From DATKLL01 sp035542475 (GTDB lineage Bacteria > Desulfobacterota > Syntrophia > Syntrophales > UBA2185): a stretch of 64,000 nt of DNA. Position numbers and translations under genes: made by a program. Below the pieces are notes generated by a model, which saw only the letters and a list, made by a program, of their open reading frames with translations, was not told the DNA's origin and did not search any database. The stretch spans positions 1 through 64,000 of the forward strand of contig DATKLL010000189.1 of assembly GCA_035542475.1 (NCBI GenBank), in the 5' to 3' direction. Below are positions 9,168 to 17,102 of the stretch, in pieces (within the stretch, counting starts at the first letter, position 1; every line of letters begins with the position of its first letter).

Positions 9168-11516
9168 ATGGCAGAAGAGAGACCACCTGAAGAGATAAAA
9201 ACTCTTAATATCCCTGATGTCTTGCCTATCATGCCTTTATTTAACATCGTAGTCTTTCCGAATATGGTGTTTCCGCTCGAGGTAGTTGGTGAACATGCCA
9301 TAACACTTGTCGATGAGGCGATGACCGGAAATCGCATCATCGGACTCGTCATGTCTAAGAAACCGCCATCAGACACCAAAGAGGGACAGGCGGATTTTTA
9401 TAACATGGGGACGATCGTTGTGATCCTGAGGATGGCAAAAGTAGGCGAAAGCGGGGCAAGCCTTCTTGTACAGGGCGTGAGCAGATTTAAAATTGCGGAA
9501 TTTGTAGAGGGTAAGTCATATTCTCAGGCGCGGGTGCAGGTTGTTGAAGATGTGGTGGAAAAGGATATCGAGGTAGAGGCGCTCATGGCAAACCTTACCG
9601 GTTTGTTTGAAAAGATGGTTAAATTGTCACCAGTTTTACCTCAGGAGTTCGGCACCATGGCAAAGTCCATTACCTCTCCCGGCGTTCTGGCTGATGTAAT
9701 TGCATCCGTAATAAATGCCACGGCTCAAGAAAAACAAGTCATCCTGGAAATAATCGATGTCAAGCAACGTCTCAGAGAAGTCACGCGCCTTATAAATCAT
9801 CAGGTGGAAATTCTTGAACTGGGCAGTAAAATCCAGTCTCAGGTAAAGGAAGATATAGACAAAAGTCAGCGTGAATATTATCTCCGGCAGCAGCTCAAGG
9901 CGATCCAACAGGAGTTGGGAGAAACAGATGAAACCAAGGTTGAAGTCGAAGAGTACCGTGCAAAAATTGAGAAAAAAAATCTTCCGGAAGAAGCAAAAAA
10001 AGAAGCTCTCCGCGAGTTGGAGCGTTTGTCCCGTATGCATCCGTCCTCAGCCGAATATACGGTATCATCAACCTACCTGGACTGGATGACTTCACTTCCA
10101 TGGATGGAAAGCACGGAAGATAACATGGATATCAAGAAAGCACGAAAAACCTTGGATGAGGACCACTTCGGGCTCGAAAAACCCAAAAAGCGCATAGTGG
10201 AGTACCTCGCTGTACGGAAGCTGAAACCAGATTCAAAAGGACCGATCCTCTGCTTTGCCGGACCTCCTGGTACGGGTAAGACTTCTCTGGCACTCTCTAT
10301 AGCTCATGCCCTGGGCCGTAAGTTTGTTCGTATTGCTTTGGGAGGTGTGAGAGACGAAGCGGAAATCCGCGGGCACCGCCGTACGTATGTAGGGGCCCTT
10401 CCCGGCCGCATTATCCAGGGCATAAGAAGGGCGGAATCAAATAATCCCGTGTTCGTCCTGGATGAAATAGACAAGGTGGGTAGTGATTTCCGGGGTGATC
10501 CATCCTCGGCGCTCCTTGAGGTACTCGATCCGGAACAGAATTATTCCTTTATGGATCATTACCTGGATGTACCGTTCGATCTCTCCCACGTCATGTTCAT
10601 TACCACTGCCAACATCCTGGATACGATCCCTGCCGCTTTGCTTGATAGGATGGAGGTCATCGAACTTCCCGGCTATACGCAGGACGAAAAGGTCAAGATT
10701 GCCGAGCGCTATCTCATCCCCAGACAGATAATGGCCAACGGTCTTACTCCGGAGCAGATAACCTTTACGAAAGCGTCGATCAACCACATTATTTCAGGAT
10801 ATACGAGGGAAGCTGGTTTGAGGAATCTTGAACGAGAGATAGGCACCATATGCCGGGGTGTGGCAAGCGCGGTCGCTGAGGGCGAGCTGAAAAATGCTTT
10901 AATCAAGGTTAAAGATCTGCATAAGTATCTGGGACCCGTCCGCATCATCTCGGAAGTCAGCGCAAGGACATCCAAACCGGGCGTCGCAACAGGCCTCGCC
11001 TGGACACCGACAGGAGGTGATATCCTCTTTGTCGAAGCTACAGCCATGAAAGGGAAAAAAGGGCTGACACTGACTGGGCAGCTCGGAGACGTCATGAAGG
11101 AATCGGCCATGGCCGCCCTGAGTTTTATCCGGGCTAACGCAGGTTACATGGGCATCTCCGTAAATTTTTTCGAAGAGAACGATATTCATATCCATATACC
11201 GGCCGGTGCTATTCCTAAGGACGGACCTTCGGCAGGCGTCACCATGCTGACGGCCCTTGCGTCGCTTATTACCGGGAAGAAAGTTAAGGAAGACCTCGCC
11301 ATGACCGGAGAAATAACTTTACGGGGCCTTGTGCTTCCTGTTGGGGGAATTAAAGAAAAAGTTTTAGCGGCCCACCGTGCCGGCATTAAAACGATAATCC
11401 TGCCCAAATGGAACAGGAAGGATCTGGCAGATATCCCCCAGAAAGTCCAAAAGGAAATAAATTTTTTCTTTGTAGATGAAATGCTGGAAGTCCTGGATAT
11501 TGCCCTGGAGAAATGA
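9168..11516 (+). CDS. lon: ATP-dependent Lon protease (LonA type)
   Basis: The product is 782 aa, a normal LonA length. An N-terminal substrate-binding domain (about 20-210) and a coiled-coil linker (about 230-290) precede an AAA+ module with Walker A GPPGTGKT and Walker B VFVLDEID. The C-terminal S16 protease domain has the Ser-Lys dyad, with the nucleophile in KDGPSAGVTM and the Lys in the block after LPVGGIKEKVLAAHRAG. Lon degrades misfolded and regulatory proteins in the cytoplasm. ATG 9168 follows GGAGGTTCAT. The frame has an earlier Met in the same leader without an SD. Downstream of hsp20. Confidence 0.97.
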   Translation: MAEERPPEEIKTLNIPDVLPIMPLFNIVVFPNMVFPLEVVGEHAITLVDEAMTGNRIIGLVMSKKPPSDTKEGQADFYNMGTIVVILRMAKVGESGASLLVQGVSRFKIAEFVEGKSYSQARVQVVEDVVEKDIEVEALMANLTGLFEKMVKLSPVLPQEFGTMAKSITSPGVLADVIASVINATAQEKQVILEIIDVKQRLREVTRLINHQVEILELGSKIQSQVKEDIDKSQREYYLRQQLKAIQQELGETDETKVEVEEYRAKIEKKNLPEEAKKEALRELERLSRMHPSSAEYTVSSTYLDWMTSLPWMESTEDNMDIKKARKTLDEDHFGLEKPKKRIVEYLAVRKLKPDSKGPILCFAGPPGTGKTSLALSIAHALGRKFVRIALGGVRDEAEIRGHRRTYVGALPGRIIQGIRRAESNNPVFVLDEIDKVGSDFRGDPSSALLEVLDPEQNYSFMDHYLDVPFDLSHVMFITTANILDTIPAALLDRMEVIELPGYTQDEKVKIAERYLIPRQIMANGLTPEQITFTKASINHIISGYTREAGLRNLEREIGTICRGVASAVAEGELKNALIKVKDLHKYLGPVRIISEVSARTSKPGVATGLAWTPTGGDILFVEATAMKGKKGLTLTGQLGDVMKESAMAALSFIRANAGYMGISVNFFEENDIHIHIPAGAIPKDGPSAGVTMLTALASLITGKKVKEDLAMTGEITLRGLVLPVGGIKEKVLAAHRAGIKTIILPKWNRKDLADIPQKVQKEINFFFVDEMLEVLDIALEK

Positions 11517-11535
11517 TGTGGGGGTTCCTGTCTCC

Positions 11536-13359
11536 TTAGCAATGTGGAAATTCCGTATATGATCTGACTATCTCCTTTATACGCTCTCTGACAGAAGCTG
11601 TCATCTCAATCTCATCCGGCCAGGGGCGGGTATGGCCGTCTGCCGGCCCTTTCCTCGTGGCATCAATGATTAGCCCTTTGCCGGTAATTCTGATATCCCG
11701 TAAGGGATCCACATTGTTAAAGGCCTTCCACAACACCAGGGAATCGTCGGTAAGATCTATGTGGACGTCATACAGGACGAAAATCCCTGAGGCATGCGCT
11801 TCCCCTGATATCCGCTCAATATAGTATTGTGAGTTCTTCCCTTTTTCCTTGGCAACAGACAGCAGATAAAGAGGATTAGCACATTCCGGAAAGACTCTTC
11901 TCATAACGCTGAACCCTGGCTCGCTTTTCTGGAGGTGTTTGAGCAGTTCCGCATCGCTCAAGGGGCTGCCGGGTTTTTCAGCGGTGCGAGGCCTTTCACC
12001 TGTTATGCGCAACGTCGCATCAATCCCGATCTTCGACCCGTAGAATGGCTGGGGCGCTGAATGGTCGAGGACGTCGAGGATGCCCTCAGTTATAGTTATA
12101 TCCGTGCTGAGATCAACTGTGTCCAGGATATGTTTAAAGAGCTTCCCTCCGTTTGACAATAGGCTGCCGTCGTCAACAATTACTATAGCCTTGGCAAAAC
12201 TCATCTGCCCCGTCCCCCACAGACCGCTGACCACCTTGGAGGTGTGCCGGGGGAACTCCTTCTCTATAGCCACAACTGCGATATTATGGAAGACCCCTTC
12301 CCAGGGAAGCCAGTAGTCCTTTATCTCCGGCATGACGGCCTGGACCAGTGGGAGGAATATCCGTTCTGTGGCCAGAGCGAGATAGCAGTCCTCCATCGGG
12401 GGGCGGCCTACCACGGTGGCGCTGTAGATCGCGTTTCTCCTGTGGGTAATGGCGGTAAGGTGAAAGACCGGATATAACTCTTCGAGGGAGTAGTAGCCGG
12501 TGTGATCGCCGAAAGGTCCTTCTATCCTGGTTTCTTCAGAATCGACATAGCCTTCCAGGATGAATTCCGCCTCAGCAGGCACTTCGATATTTACAGTGAC
12601 GCCCCTTACCATCACAACGGGTTTCCGGCGGATAAAACCGGCGAGGATCATCTCATCCACTCCCCTGGGCATGGGGGCTGTCGCCGCATAGATTACCGCA
12701 GGATCGCATCCGATGGCGACGGCCACTTCCATACGTCTGCCCGCCTTCTTGTATTCATGATAGTGGTGGGCGCCGTCCTTGTGGATGTGCCAGTGCATGC
12801 CGGTGGTTTTACTGTCATAGACCTGCATCCTGTACATACCCGCATTTCTCTTCTTGTCTGTAAGGCCCCTGGTAAAGACTATAGGCAGAGTGACAAACCT
12901 CCCGCCGTCCTTGGGCCAGCAATGGAGGATGGGGAGTTTCGTCAAGTCCGCTTCATCTCCCCTGAGAATGACCTCCTGGCATGGGGGTGTTTTCATGCGT
13001 TTTGTCTGGGGGAGGAATTTCGCCCATTCAAACGCCTTGGGTATGAAGCCCAGTTTTTCTCTTATCGAACCGGGAGGAGCTTGCTCAAGTATTTCCTTGA
13101 GTCTGCATGCCAGGACATCCGGGGCGGCACCTAGGGCGAGGGATAATCTGCGTGTACTCCCGAAGGCATTCGTGAGTACGGGGAATGCTGAACCTTCCAC
13201 GTTTTCAAATAAGAGCGCCTTTCCGCCTCCGGGGCTTTTGGACATACGGTCGGTTATCTCAGTGATCTCGAGTGCCGGTGATACCTTTGTGCCCAGCCTG
13301 AAAAGTTCCCCTTCCGCCTCAAGCCTGCTGATAAATTCTCTTAAGTTCTTATAGCTCAT
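11536..13359 (-). CDS. ubiD: UbiD-family prenyl-FMN-dependent decarboxylase (possible MqnL role)
   Basis: The product is 607 aa. Family landmarks include EGPFGDHTGYY with the catalytic acidic residues, the HWHIHKDGAHHY metal/cofactor loop and the RRKPVVMVRG region. UbiD enzymes use prenylated FMN, supplied by UbiX, for reversible decarboxylation. Here the gene begins inside ubiE (ATGA, 13359-13356). The next upstream frame resembles the start of the aminofutalosine synthase MqnE. A role in late menaquinone biosynthesis (decarboxylation of the naphthoate, MqnL-like) therefore fits better than degradation of aromatics, but that is inference. The protein is longer than E. coli UbiD (about 500 aa). 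The frame is open 25 codons further upstream inside ubiE, but the ATGA start is the natural one. Confidence 0.9.
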   Translation of the reverse strand: MSYKNLREFISRLEAEGELFRLGTKVSPALEITEITDRMSKSPGGGKALLFENVEGSAFPVLTNAFGSTRRLSLALGAAPDVLACRLKEILEQAPPGSIREKLGFIPKAFEWAKFLPQTKRMKTPPCQEVILRGDEADLTKLPILHCWPKDGGRFVTLPIVFTRGLTDKKRNAGMYRMQVYDSKTTGMHWHIHKDGAHHYHEYKKAGRRMEVAVAIGCDPAVIYAATAPMPRGVDEMILAGFIRRKPVVMVRGVTVNIEVPAEAEFILEGYVDSEETRIEGPFGDHTGYYSLEELYPVFHLTAITHRRNAIYSATVVGRPPMEDCYLALATERIFLPLVQAVMPEIKDYWLPWEGVFHNIAVVAIEKEFPRHTSKVVSGLWGTGQMSFAKAIVIVDDGSLLSNGGKLFKHILDTVDLSTDITITEGILDVLDHSAPQPFYGSKIGIDATLRITGERPRTAEKPGSPLSDAELLKHLQKSEPGFSVMRRVFPECANPLYLLSVAKEKGKNSQYYIERISGEAHASGIFVLYDVHIDLTDDSLVLWKAFNNVDPLRDIRITGKGLIIDATRKGPADGHTRPWPDEIEMTASVRERIKEIVRSYTEFPHC

Positions 13360-14054
13360 TTCTGTTTTTGCACCAGATAAAGGTGGGATATCCCCCCAAA
13401 GAGCGGCTGTGACCGGACAACCCTGAAGCCACATCCTTCCATCATCTCCTCCAATTCCGCCGGAGGGGGAAACCCAATCACTGAATCCCGCAAATACCGG
13501 TATGTATCATGATCCCCGGAAATAAAACCGCCGATGACCGGCAGGACATTTTTGAGGTATACCATGTATATCCATCTGAATAACAAATTTCCCGGCACGG
13601 AAAATTCAAGTACGGAAAAACGGCCGTTCACATTGAGGACCCGATATATCTCATCCAGGAGGGTCGCCATATTATCCACGTTTCTGATCCCGAAAGCCAC
13701 CATGGCGCTGTTGAAGGTTTCATCGCGAAAGGGGAGAGAGAGGGCATCACCCTGCACAACCATGTACTGTGTACCGAGGCAATGTTTCCGTGCCTTGAAA
13801 AAGGCACGCGAAAGCATCTGCCTCGAGAGATCGATGCCTATAACCCGTCCCCCGCGGCGAGCTGCGATAAGCGCCAGGTCGCCCGTACCGGTGGCTATAT
13901 CCAGGATTGTATCTCCCGCGTTTATCTCAAGGGCCTTTACAGCCGCCCTCCTCCAAGACTTGTCGATGGAAAAGGAAAGGATGGTGTTAAGTCGATCATA
14001 GGTTGGCGCTATTCCGTCGAACATCTTCCCTATGATGGACGGTCTTTTATCCAT
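13356..14054 (-). CDS. ubiE: UbiE/MenG demethylmenaquinone methyltransferase
   Basis: The product is 232 aa with the complete class I SAM-methyltransferase signature: ILDIATGTGDLALIAA (motif I), VIGIDLS, and the UbiE-specific AFGIRNVDN and RVLNVNGRFSVLEFS blocks. It methylates demethylmenaquinone (or the ubiquinone precursor), the last step of menaquinone synthesis. An anaerobe would make menaquinone. The stop overlaps the ubiD start. The remnant reading frame at 14061-14300 ends 6 bases upstream and is in the same phase. Confidence 0.94.
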   Translation of the reverse strand: MDKRPSIIGKMFDGIAPTYDRLNTILSFSIDKSWRRAAVKALEINAGDTILDIATGTGDLALIAARRGGRVIGIDLSRQMLSRAFFKARKHCLGTQYMVVQGDALSLPFRDETFNSAMVAFGIRNVDNMATLLDEIYRVLNVNGRFSVLEFSVPGNLLFRWIYMVYLKNVLPVIGGFISGDHDTYRYLRDSVIGFPPPAELEEMMEGCGFRVVRSQPLFGGISHLYLVQKQK

Positions 14055-14060
14055 CAGGGC

Positions 14061-14300
14061 TCACCCATTTTGGGGAAACAGAATGCTATAGTAGACGGCA
14101 TCTCCATGCAGCTTCGACTTCAGGTAATTTGCGATTGATCCCAGCTCCAGTATATCGTTAGTAGCTAACATGGCAAGCGTATCCGACTCATTTACCGGTA
14201 CACCCTGGATAACCTTTTCGGCAATGATTTGAAGGTTTCTGTTTTTTATGCTGCCAAGGAGATGTTCTGCTTTGGTGTTTTCGTGTGAGTTTATACTCAT
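14061..14300 (-). pseudogene. Truncated N-terminus of an MqnE-like radical SAM enzyme
   Basis: The frame encodes about 79 residues from the ATG at 14300. The pattern LQIIAEKVIQGVPVNESD, then LGSIANYLKSKLHGDAVYY, matches the region just before the radical-SAM barrel of aminofutalosine synthase MqnE and its relatives. In intact enzymes the next residues lead to the CxxxCxxC iron-sulfur motif. Here the frame runs eight residues on to a TGA directly before ubiE. No radical-SAM motif is seen in any frame nearby. The simplest reading is a deletion that removed most of the gene. A short stand-alone protein is the alternative. The frame is open up to a TTG at 14342, but no ribosome-binding site supports either start. 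Confidence 0.55.
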
Positions 14301-14473
14301 GGTAAACTGTCTATACAAATTAATCACTCTCTGTTGCAACAAAAAAATCCCTTGTGGTCCAAGATATCAATTTATAAAGGCGTCAGAGAAAAAGTCGAGA
14401 ACTATGTTTACAATTATGAAAAAAAGGGATATCTTATAATAGTTAATATAGCCGATATAAATCGGGGGTAAAT

Positions 14474-14923
14474 ATGTCAGATGGTATACCGGCAATCATT
14501 GTAGATGACGACCCGTCAGTATGTGAAGTTATTTTCGAGATTATCAAAAGGTTCTATACATGGGGCGAAGTGCTCACTTTTACTGATTCAAATGAAGCAT
14601 TATCTTTCTGTCGGAGACAGAAGACCGGGGTCGCAATTTTTATCTTGGATGTCTTCATGGGGAAAAAAACAGGGTTTGACTTCCTTAACTCTATTCTGGA
14701 TAAATTCCCCATGGCTCATCAGGACACTATTATCATTACGGGAAATGCAAATGATGAGGTGGTAAAGATGTGCGTTGCTTCAGATATTACCTATCTATTG
14801 GAAAAGCCCATCAGACCTTATGCATTGCAACTAGCCATCAGAGCCATCGTCTCGAAATATGTGAAATTCGCAAAAAAACTTTTACAGGATCCTCTATTTG
14901 CCAAGAGTGTTATAAAATTTTAG
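14474..14923 (+). CDS. Single-domain response regulator (CheY-like receiver)
   Basis: The product is 149 aa, consisting of one receiver domain and a short C-terminal helix. The acidic cluster VDDDPS is near residue 10. The phospho-acceptor Asp lies in IFILDVFMGKKTG. The switch Thr is in IIITGNAND, and the conserved Lys in LLEKPIRPY. With no output domain it must act through a partner. No cognate kinase is adjacent, although several sensor kinases lie elsewhere in the window. The ATG follows GGGGGTAAAT. A perfect TATAAT at 14435-14440 lies about 33 nt upstream but has no good -35 at 17-18 nt, which may mean activator dependence. Confidence 0.88.
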   Translation: MSDGIPAIIVDDDPSVCEVIFEIIKRFYTWGEVLTFTDSNEALSFCRRQKTGVAIFILDVFMGKKTGFDFLNSILDKFPMAHQDTIIITGNANDEVVKMCVASDITYLLEKPIRPYALQLAIRAIVSKYVKFAKKLLQDPLFAKSVIKF

Positions 14924-15244
14924 TCAACTTTTCTATTATTCTATCGCATACAACAAATGCTAATCAATAACTGCAGGCAATATATCACTTGGCAATATTT
15001 AATCCGTAACGAAATATCCGGTGATAGTATTTTGCCAATATGATTCCTTAAAAGAACATTCTTAAACCTGACTCCTTTGCAGCGCCGCACAGTGTTTACA
15101 GAATATTGACCAATAACGCGAGTACTTCTCTATTGTTATTATGGTAGTGTTGAACTACTATTCTACATCTATTAAACCACTATTGTGTAGTCTGCCGTTT
15201 TTATTAAAATAGCAATCCAATATATCATTTTAAAGTAATCTATA
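14924..15244. other. Intergenic, AT-rich, with dispersed inverted words
   Basis: No gene is seen. Two complementary 7-mers, TTGGCAA (about 14989) and TTGCCAA (about 15041), are separated by roughly 45 nt. Repeated ACTATT words occur around 15155-15190. These could be protein-binding sites but nothing ties them to a known regulator. Confidence 0.4.
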
Positions 15245-15264
15245 AGCTCGAAATCGGGTGGGTC
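15245..15264 (+). repeat. Left arm of an imperfect inverted repeat flanking the next gene
   Basis: The arm starts AGCTCGAAA and ends GGGTGGGTC. It pairs with the arm at 15771-15791 at 18 of 21 aligned positions (one gap, two mismatches). The gene at 15291-15761 lies wholly between the arms. Confidence 0.5.
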
Positions 15265-15290
15265 AAAACAATTGGTCTAAGGAGGAAAGT

Positions 15291-15761
15291 ATGAGAAAGG
15301 TAGCAATATGGGTTGTGGTAGCAGCGAGTTTTATGCTGATTTTTGCGCAGACATCATTTGCTCAGGCAACTGGGCCAACCGCACCAAAGGGTGCCTGGAC
15401 TTTGGGGGTGCCAGCACTTGATGCCGAGACATCATTTACCGGGCAGGAGGCTATAATAGCCGAGCCTGGTAAAGTAGCGAAAATCGAACCGATGAAAGGT
15501 GTAAAAGACGGTCTGCAGATGAGATTTACGACGGACCAGGGCAATAAGTACGTTGTCTATTTAGGGCCCAAGTGGTTCATTGAGAATCAGAAGATCAAAT
15601 TTGCGGCCGGCGACAAGGTTGAAGTAAGAGGCAAGAAGTATGGCAACAGGATCATTGCCTCGGAAGTAAGCAAGGGCGATTGGACCATGAAACTTCGCAA
15701 CGAAGAAGATGGTATGCCAAGTTGGGAATGCTGTTTTCCCCGGTCAGTAAAAAAGGAATAG
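15291..15761 (+). CDS. Small secreted protein of unknown function (beta-rich)
   Basis: The product is 156 aa. A clear signal peptide covers residues 1-24 (KVAIWVVVAASFMLIFAQ, cleavage near AQA). The mature part alternates charged and hydrophobic residues in a way that suggests a small beta-barrel or OB-like domain: VAKIEPMKGVKDGLQMRF, KYVVYLGPKWFIE, and GDKVEVRGKKYGNRIIAS. I do not assign a function. It ends with a Cys pair (WECCFP), unusual for this kind of protein. ATG 15291 has a strong AAGGAGGAAAGT signal. The frame is open upstream to 15258 without one. It is flanked by an imperfect inverted repeat and followed on the same strand by the rhodanese gene (about 105 bp gap). Confidence 0.75.
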   Translation: MRKVAIWVVVAASFMLIFAQTSFAQATGPTAPKGAWTLGVPALDAETSFTGQEAIIAEPGKVAKIEPMKGVKDGLQMRFTTDQGNKYVVYLGPKWFIENQKIKFAAGDKVEVRGKKYGNRIIASEVSKGDWTMKLRNEEDGMPSWECCFPRSVKKE

Positions 15762-15770
15762 TAAACGAAC

Positions 15771-15791
15771 GACCCACCCAATTTTTGAGCT
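15771..15791 (-). repeat. Right arm of the imperfect inverted repeat
   Basis: The arm reads GACCCACCC followed by a T-rich stretch and GAGCT. It is the complement of the arm at 15245-15264. The two arms bound a 547-bp segment. No target-site duplication is evident at the outer edges. Confidence 0.5.
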
Positions 15792-15867
15792 GGCATAATT
15801 AAGTGAGATCGACTTGGTAATCAGTGAATTTGAACTAACTGCAAAATATTTTCCCTGGAAGGACGAA

Positions 15868-16299
15868 ATGAGGATGTCGACGCGACGGTTATTAAAAGGG
15901 CTATTTTTTTCTCTGCTCTTCATTTTACTGAATCAGCTGATTGTACCGGCTGCATCCCCTGCTACTGATGTAGTTCCACGAATTACAGTGCAGGAGCTGA
16001 AGGCCAAGATTGATAGAGGTGAGGATGTAGTTATTATTGACGTCAGGGCAGGACGAGAATATGAAGACAGCAAAATCAAGATAAAAGGGGCCATAAGAAT
16101 CTCCATAGTTAAACTGGAAGACAGGATCAGTGAACTGCCGAGGGATAAGGAGATCGTAACATATTGTACTTGACACAATGAAGCTACGAGTGCCCGTGCG
16201 GCCGAGATCTTATTAGACAAGGGTTTTAAAAGGGTGAGCGCCCTCAAGGGCGGTTTTCATGCCTGGACAGATGCAGGGTATCCAATTGAGCCTAAATAA
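15868..16299 (+). CDS. Exported rhodanese with in-frame UGA at the active-site loop (probable selenoprotein)
   Basis: Read through the TGA at 16171-16173, the product is 143 aa. A signal peptide (about residues 5-30) is followed by one rhodanese domain: ITVQELKAKIDRGEDVVIIDVR, the GAIRISI loop, and the catalytic IVTYC with Cys100. After Thr101 comes UGA as codon 102. The sequence then continues HNEATSARAAEILL, GFKRVSALKGGFHAW and AGYPIEP to a TAA. Relatives commonly have Tyr-Cys-x-Cys-Pro-Asn-Glu at this loop, so UGA replaces the second Cys. Without readthrough the protein loses the last third of its fold. I infer selenocysteine. A nonsense mutation or sequencing error is the alternative. The start at 15868 follows GGAAGGACGAA. 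Rhodaneses transfer sulfane sulfur. A Sec-containing periplasmic version would have altered redox chemistry. Confidence 0.72.
16187..16204 (+). promoter_or_regulatory. Candidate bacterial SECIS hairpin downstream of the UGA
   Basis: Pairs 16187-16204 and 16188-16203, then (after a three-base bulge) 16192-16202, 16193-16201 and 16194-16200, close a five-base loop CGUGC. The loop starts about 21 nt after the UGA, with G in its second position. Both fit the published description of bacterial SECIS elements. The stem is short, so this is suggestive only. Confidence 0.4.
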
Positions 16300-16314
16300 C
16301 GGCAATTTGCCGTT
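16298..16314 (+). terminator. Perfect hairpin at the end of the readthrough frame
   Basis: AACGGCAATTTGCCGTT is a perfect 8+1+8 palindrome that begins within the TAA stop of the rhodanese readthrough frame. No T-run follows, so it may be a weak terminator or an mRNA 3' stabiliser. Its position supports the TAA, and not the earlier TGA, as the real gene end. Confidence 0.5.
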
Positions 16315-16393
16315 GCCCCAATCGACCCCCTTAGCTTTTTCTACATGATCCTGTACAAATCAGGCGGATATGTGAAAGAATGTAAAATCCCTG

Positions 16394-16915
16394 CTACTGA
16401 GTGGTTTTCAACTCAAATTGTTTCTCCAGCATTTTATCAAGAGTACGGCAGTTCCAGCAAATGATCCGACCATTTCGGTCAATCAATGCCTTAACAGGTA
16501 CGCCAACAACACCGTAGCTCTGGTACACCTTTCCATCTCCATCCAGAAGCGTAGGAAATGGTAGACTGTTTTTCTTTGAAAAAGCTAACGCTTTCTCTCG
16601 CGATTCCATTACATTGATATTCAAAAGAACCAGACCTTTGGCATTATATAAGGAATAGATTTCTTTCAGCTGGGAAATTGTGGAACGACACTCTGGGCAC
16701 CATGTAGCCATGAAATACAGTAATACCGTACGTCCCTTATAATCACTCAGCCTGACATTCCTGCCATCCAAATCTTTCAAGATAAAATCTAAGGCAAGAT
16801 CATTATCCTGTGTTTTTGTAACTTCCTCCCCGTGTAGAAAATTTGGGACAAAGAAAAATGTGATGATATTAAACACCAAGATGAAACTAATCACCCATCG
16901 AAGAAACTTTCTCAT
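16394..16915 (-). CDS. TlpA/ResA-like membrane-anchored thioredoxin
   Basis: The product is 173 aa. One N-terminal anchor or uncleaved signal (about residues 5-24) leads into a redoxin domain: DFILKDLDGRNVRLSDYKG, the active site ATWCPECRS, and the cis-Pro region YGVVGVPVKALIDRNG. Such proteins reduce or shuttle disulfides in the periplasm, for example in cytochrome c maturation. It carries an extra Cys pair near the C-terminus (IICWNCRT) where most TlpA proteins have none. That pair could form a second redox centre. It converges on the Sec-rhodanese gene, so two periplasmic thiol/selenol proteins sit side by side. AAAGGATC precedes the ATG. Confidence 0.87.
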   Translation of the reverse strand: MRKFLRWVISFILVFNIITFFFVPNFLHGEEVTKTQDNDLALDFILKDLDGRNVRLSDYKGRTVLLYFMATWCPECRSTISQLKEIYSLYNAKGLVLLNINVMESREKALAFSKKNSLPFPTLLDGDGKVYQSYGVVGVPVKALIDRNGRIICWNCRTLDKMLEKQFELKTTQ

Positions 16916-17102
16916 AATCAGATCCTTTATTAAAAAATAATTGAATTTAATAGTAACTCCCTTTTTTTAATAAAAATATAGAGCGGCTGTGATTGTGTGT
17001 CAAGAAAAAATGACGGCGGAATATGGTTTGAGCCGATATTATTTGTATTCGTTTTTTTATGTTATAGCCGCGCCAGGGCGTCAAGGTTATTGTGAAAAGG
17101 AT

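Noticed and set aside
12502..13134. A 210-codon plus-strand frame inside ubiD
   Set aside because: It is fully antisense to a well-supported ubiD, with no family resemblance and no ribosome-binding site.
14061..14063. The TGA ending the MqnE-like remnant as a second selenocysteine codon
   Set aside because: Readthrough would run straight into the ubiE start without any MqnE-like sequence, so it is an ordinary stop.
14989..15047. TTGGCAA/TTGCCAA pair as a terminator of the response-regulator gene
   Set aside because: The loop would be about 45 nt and no T-run follows.
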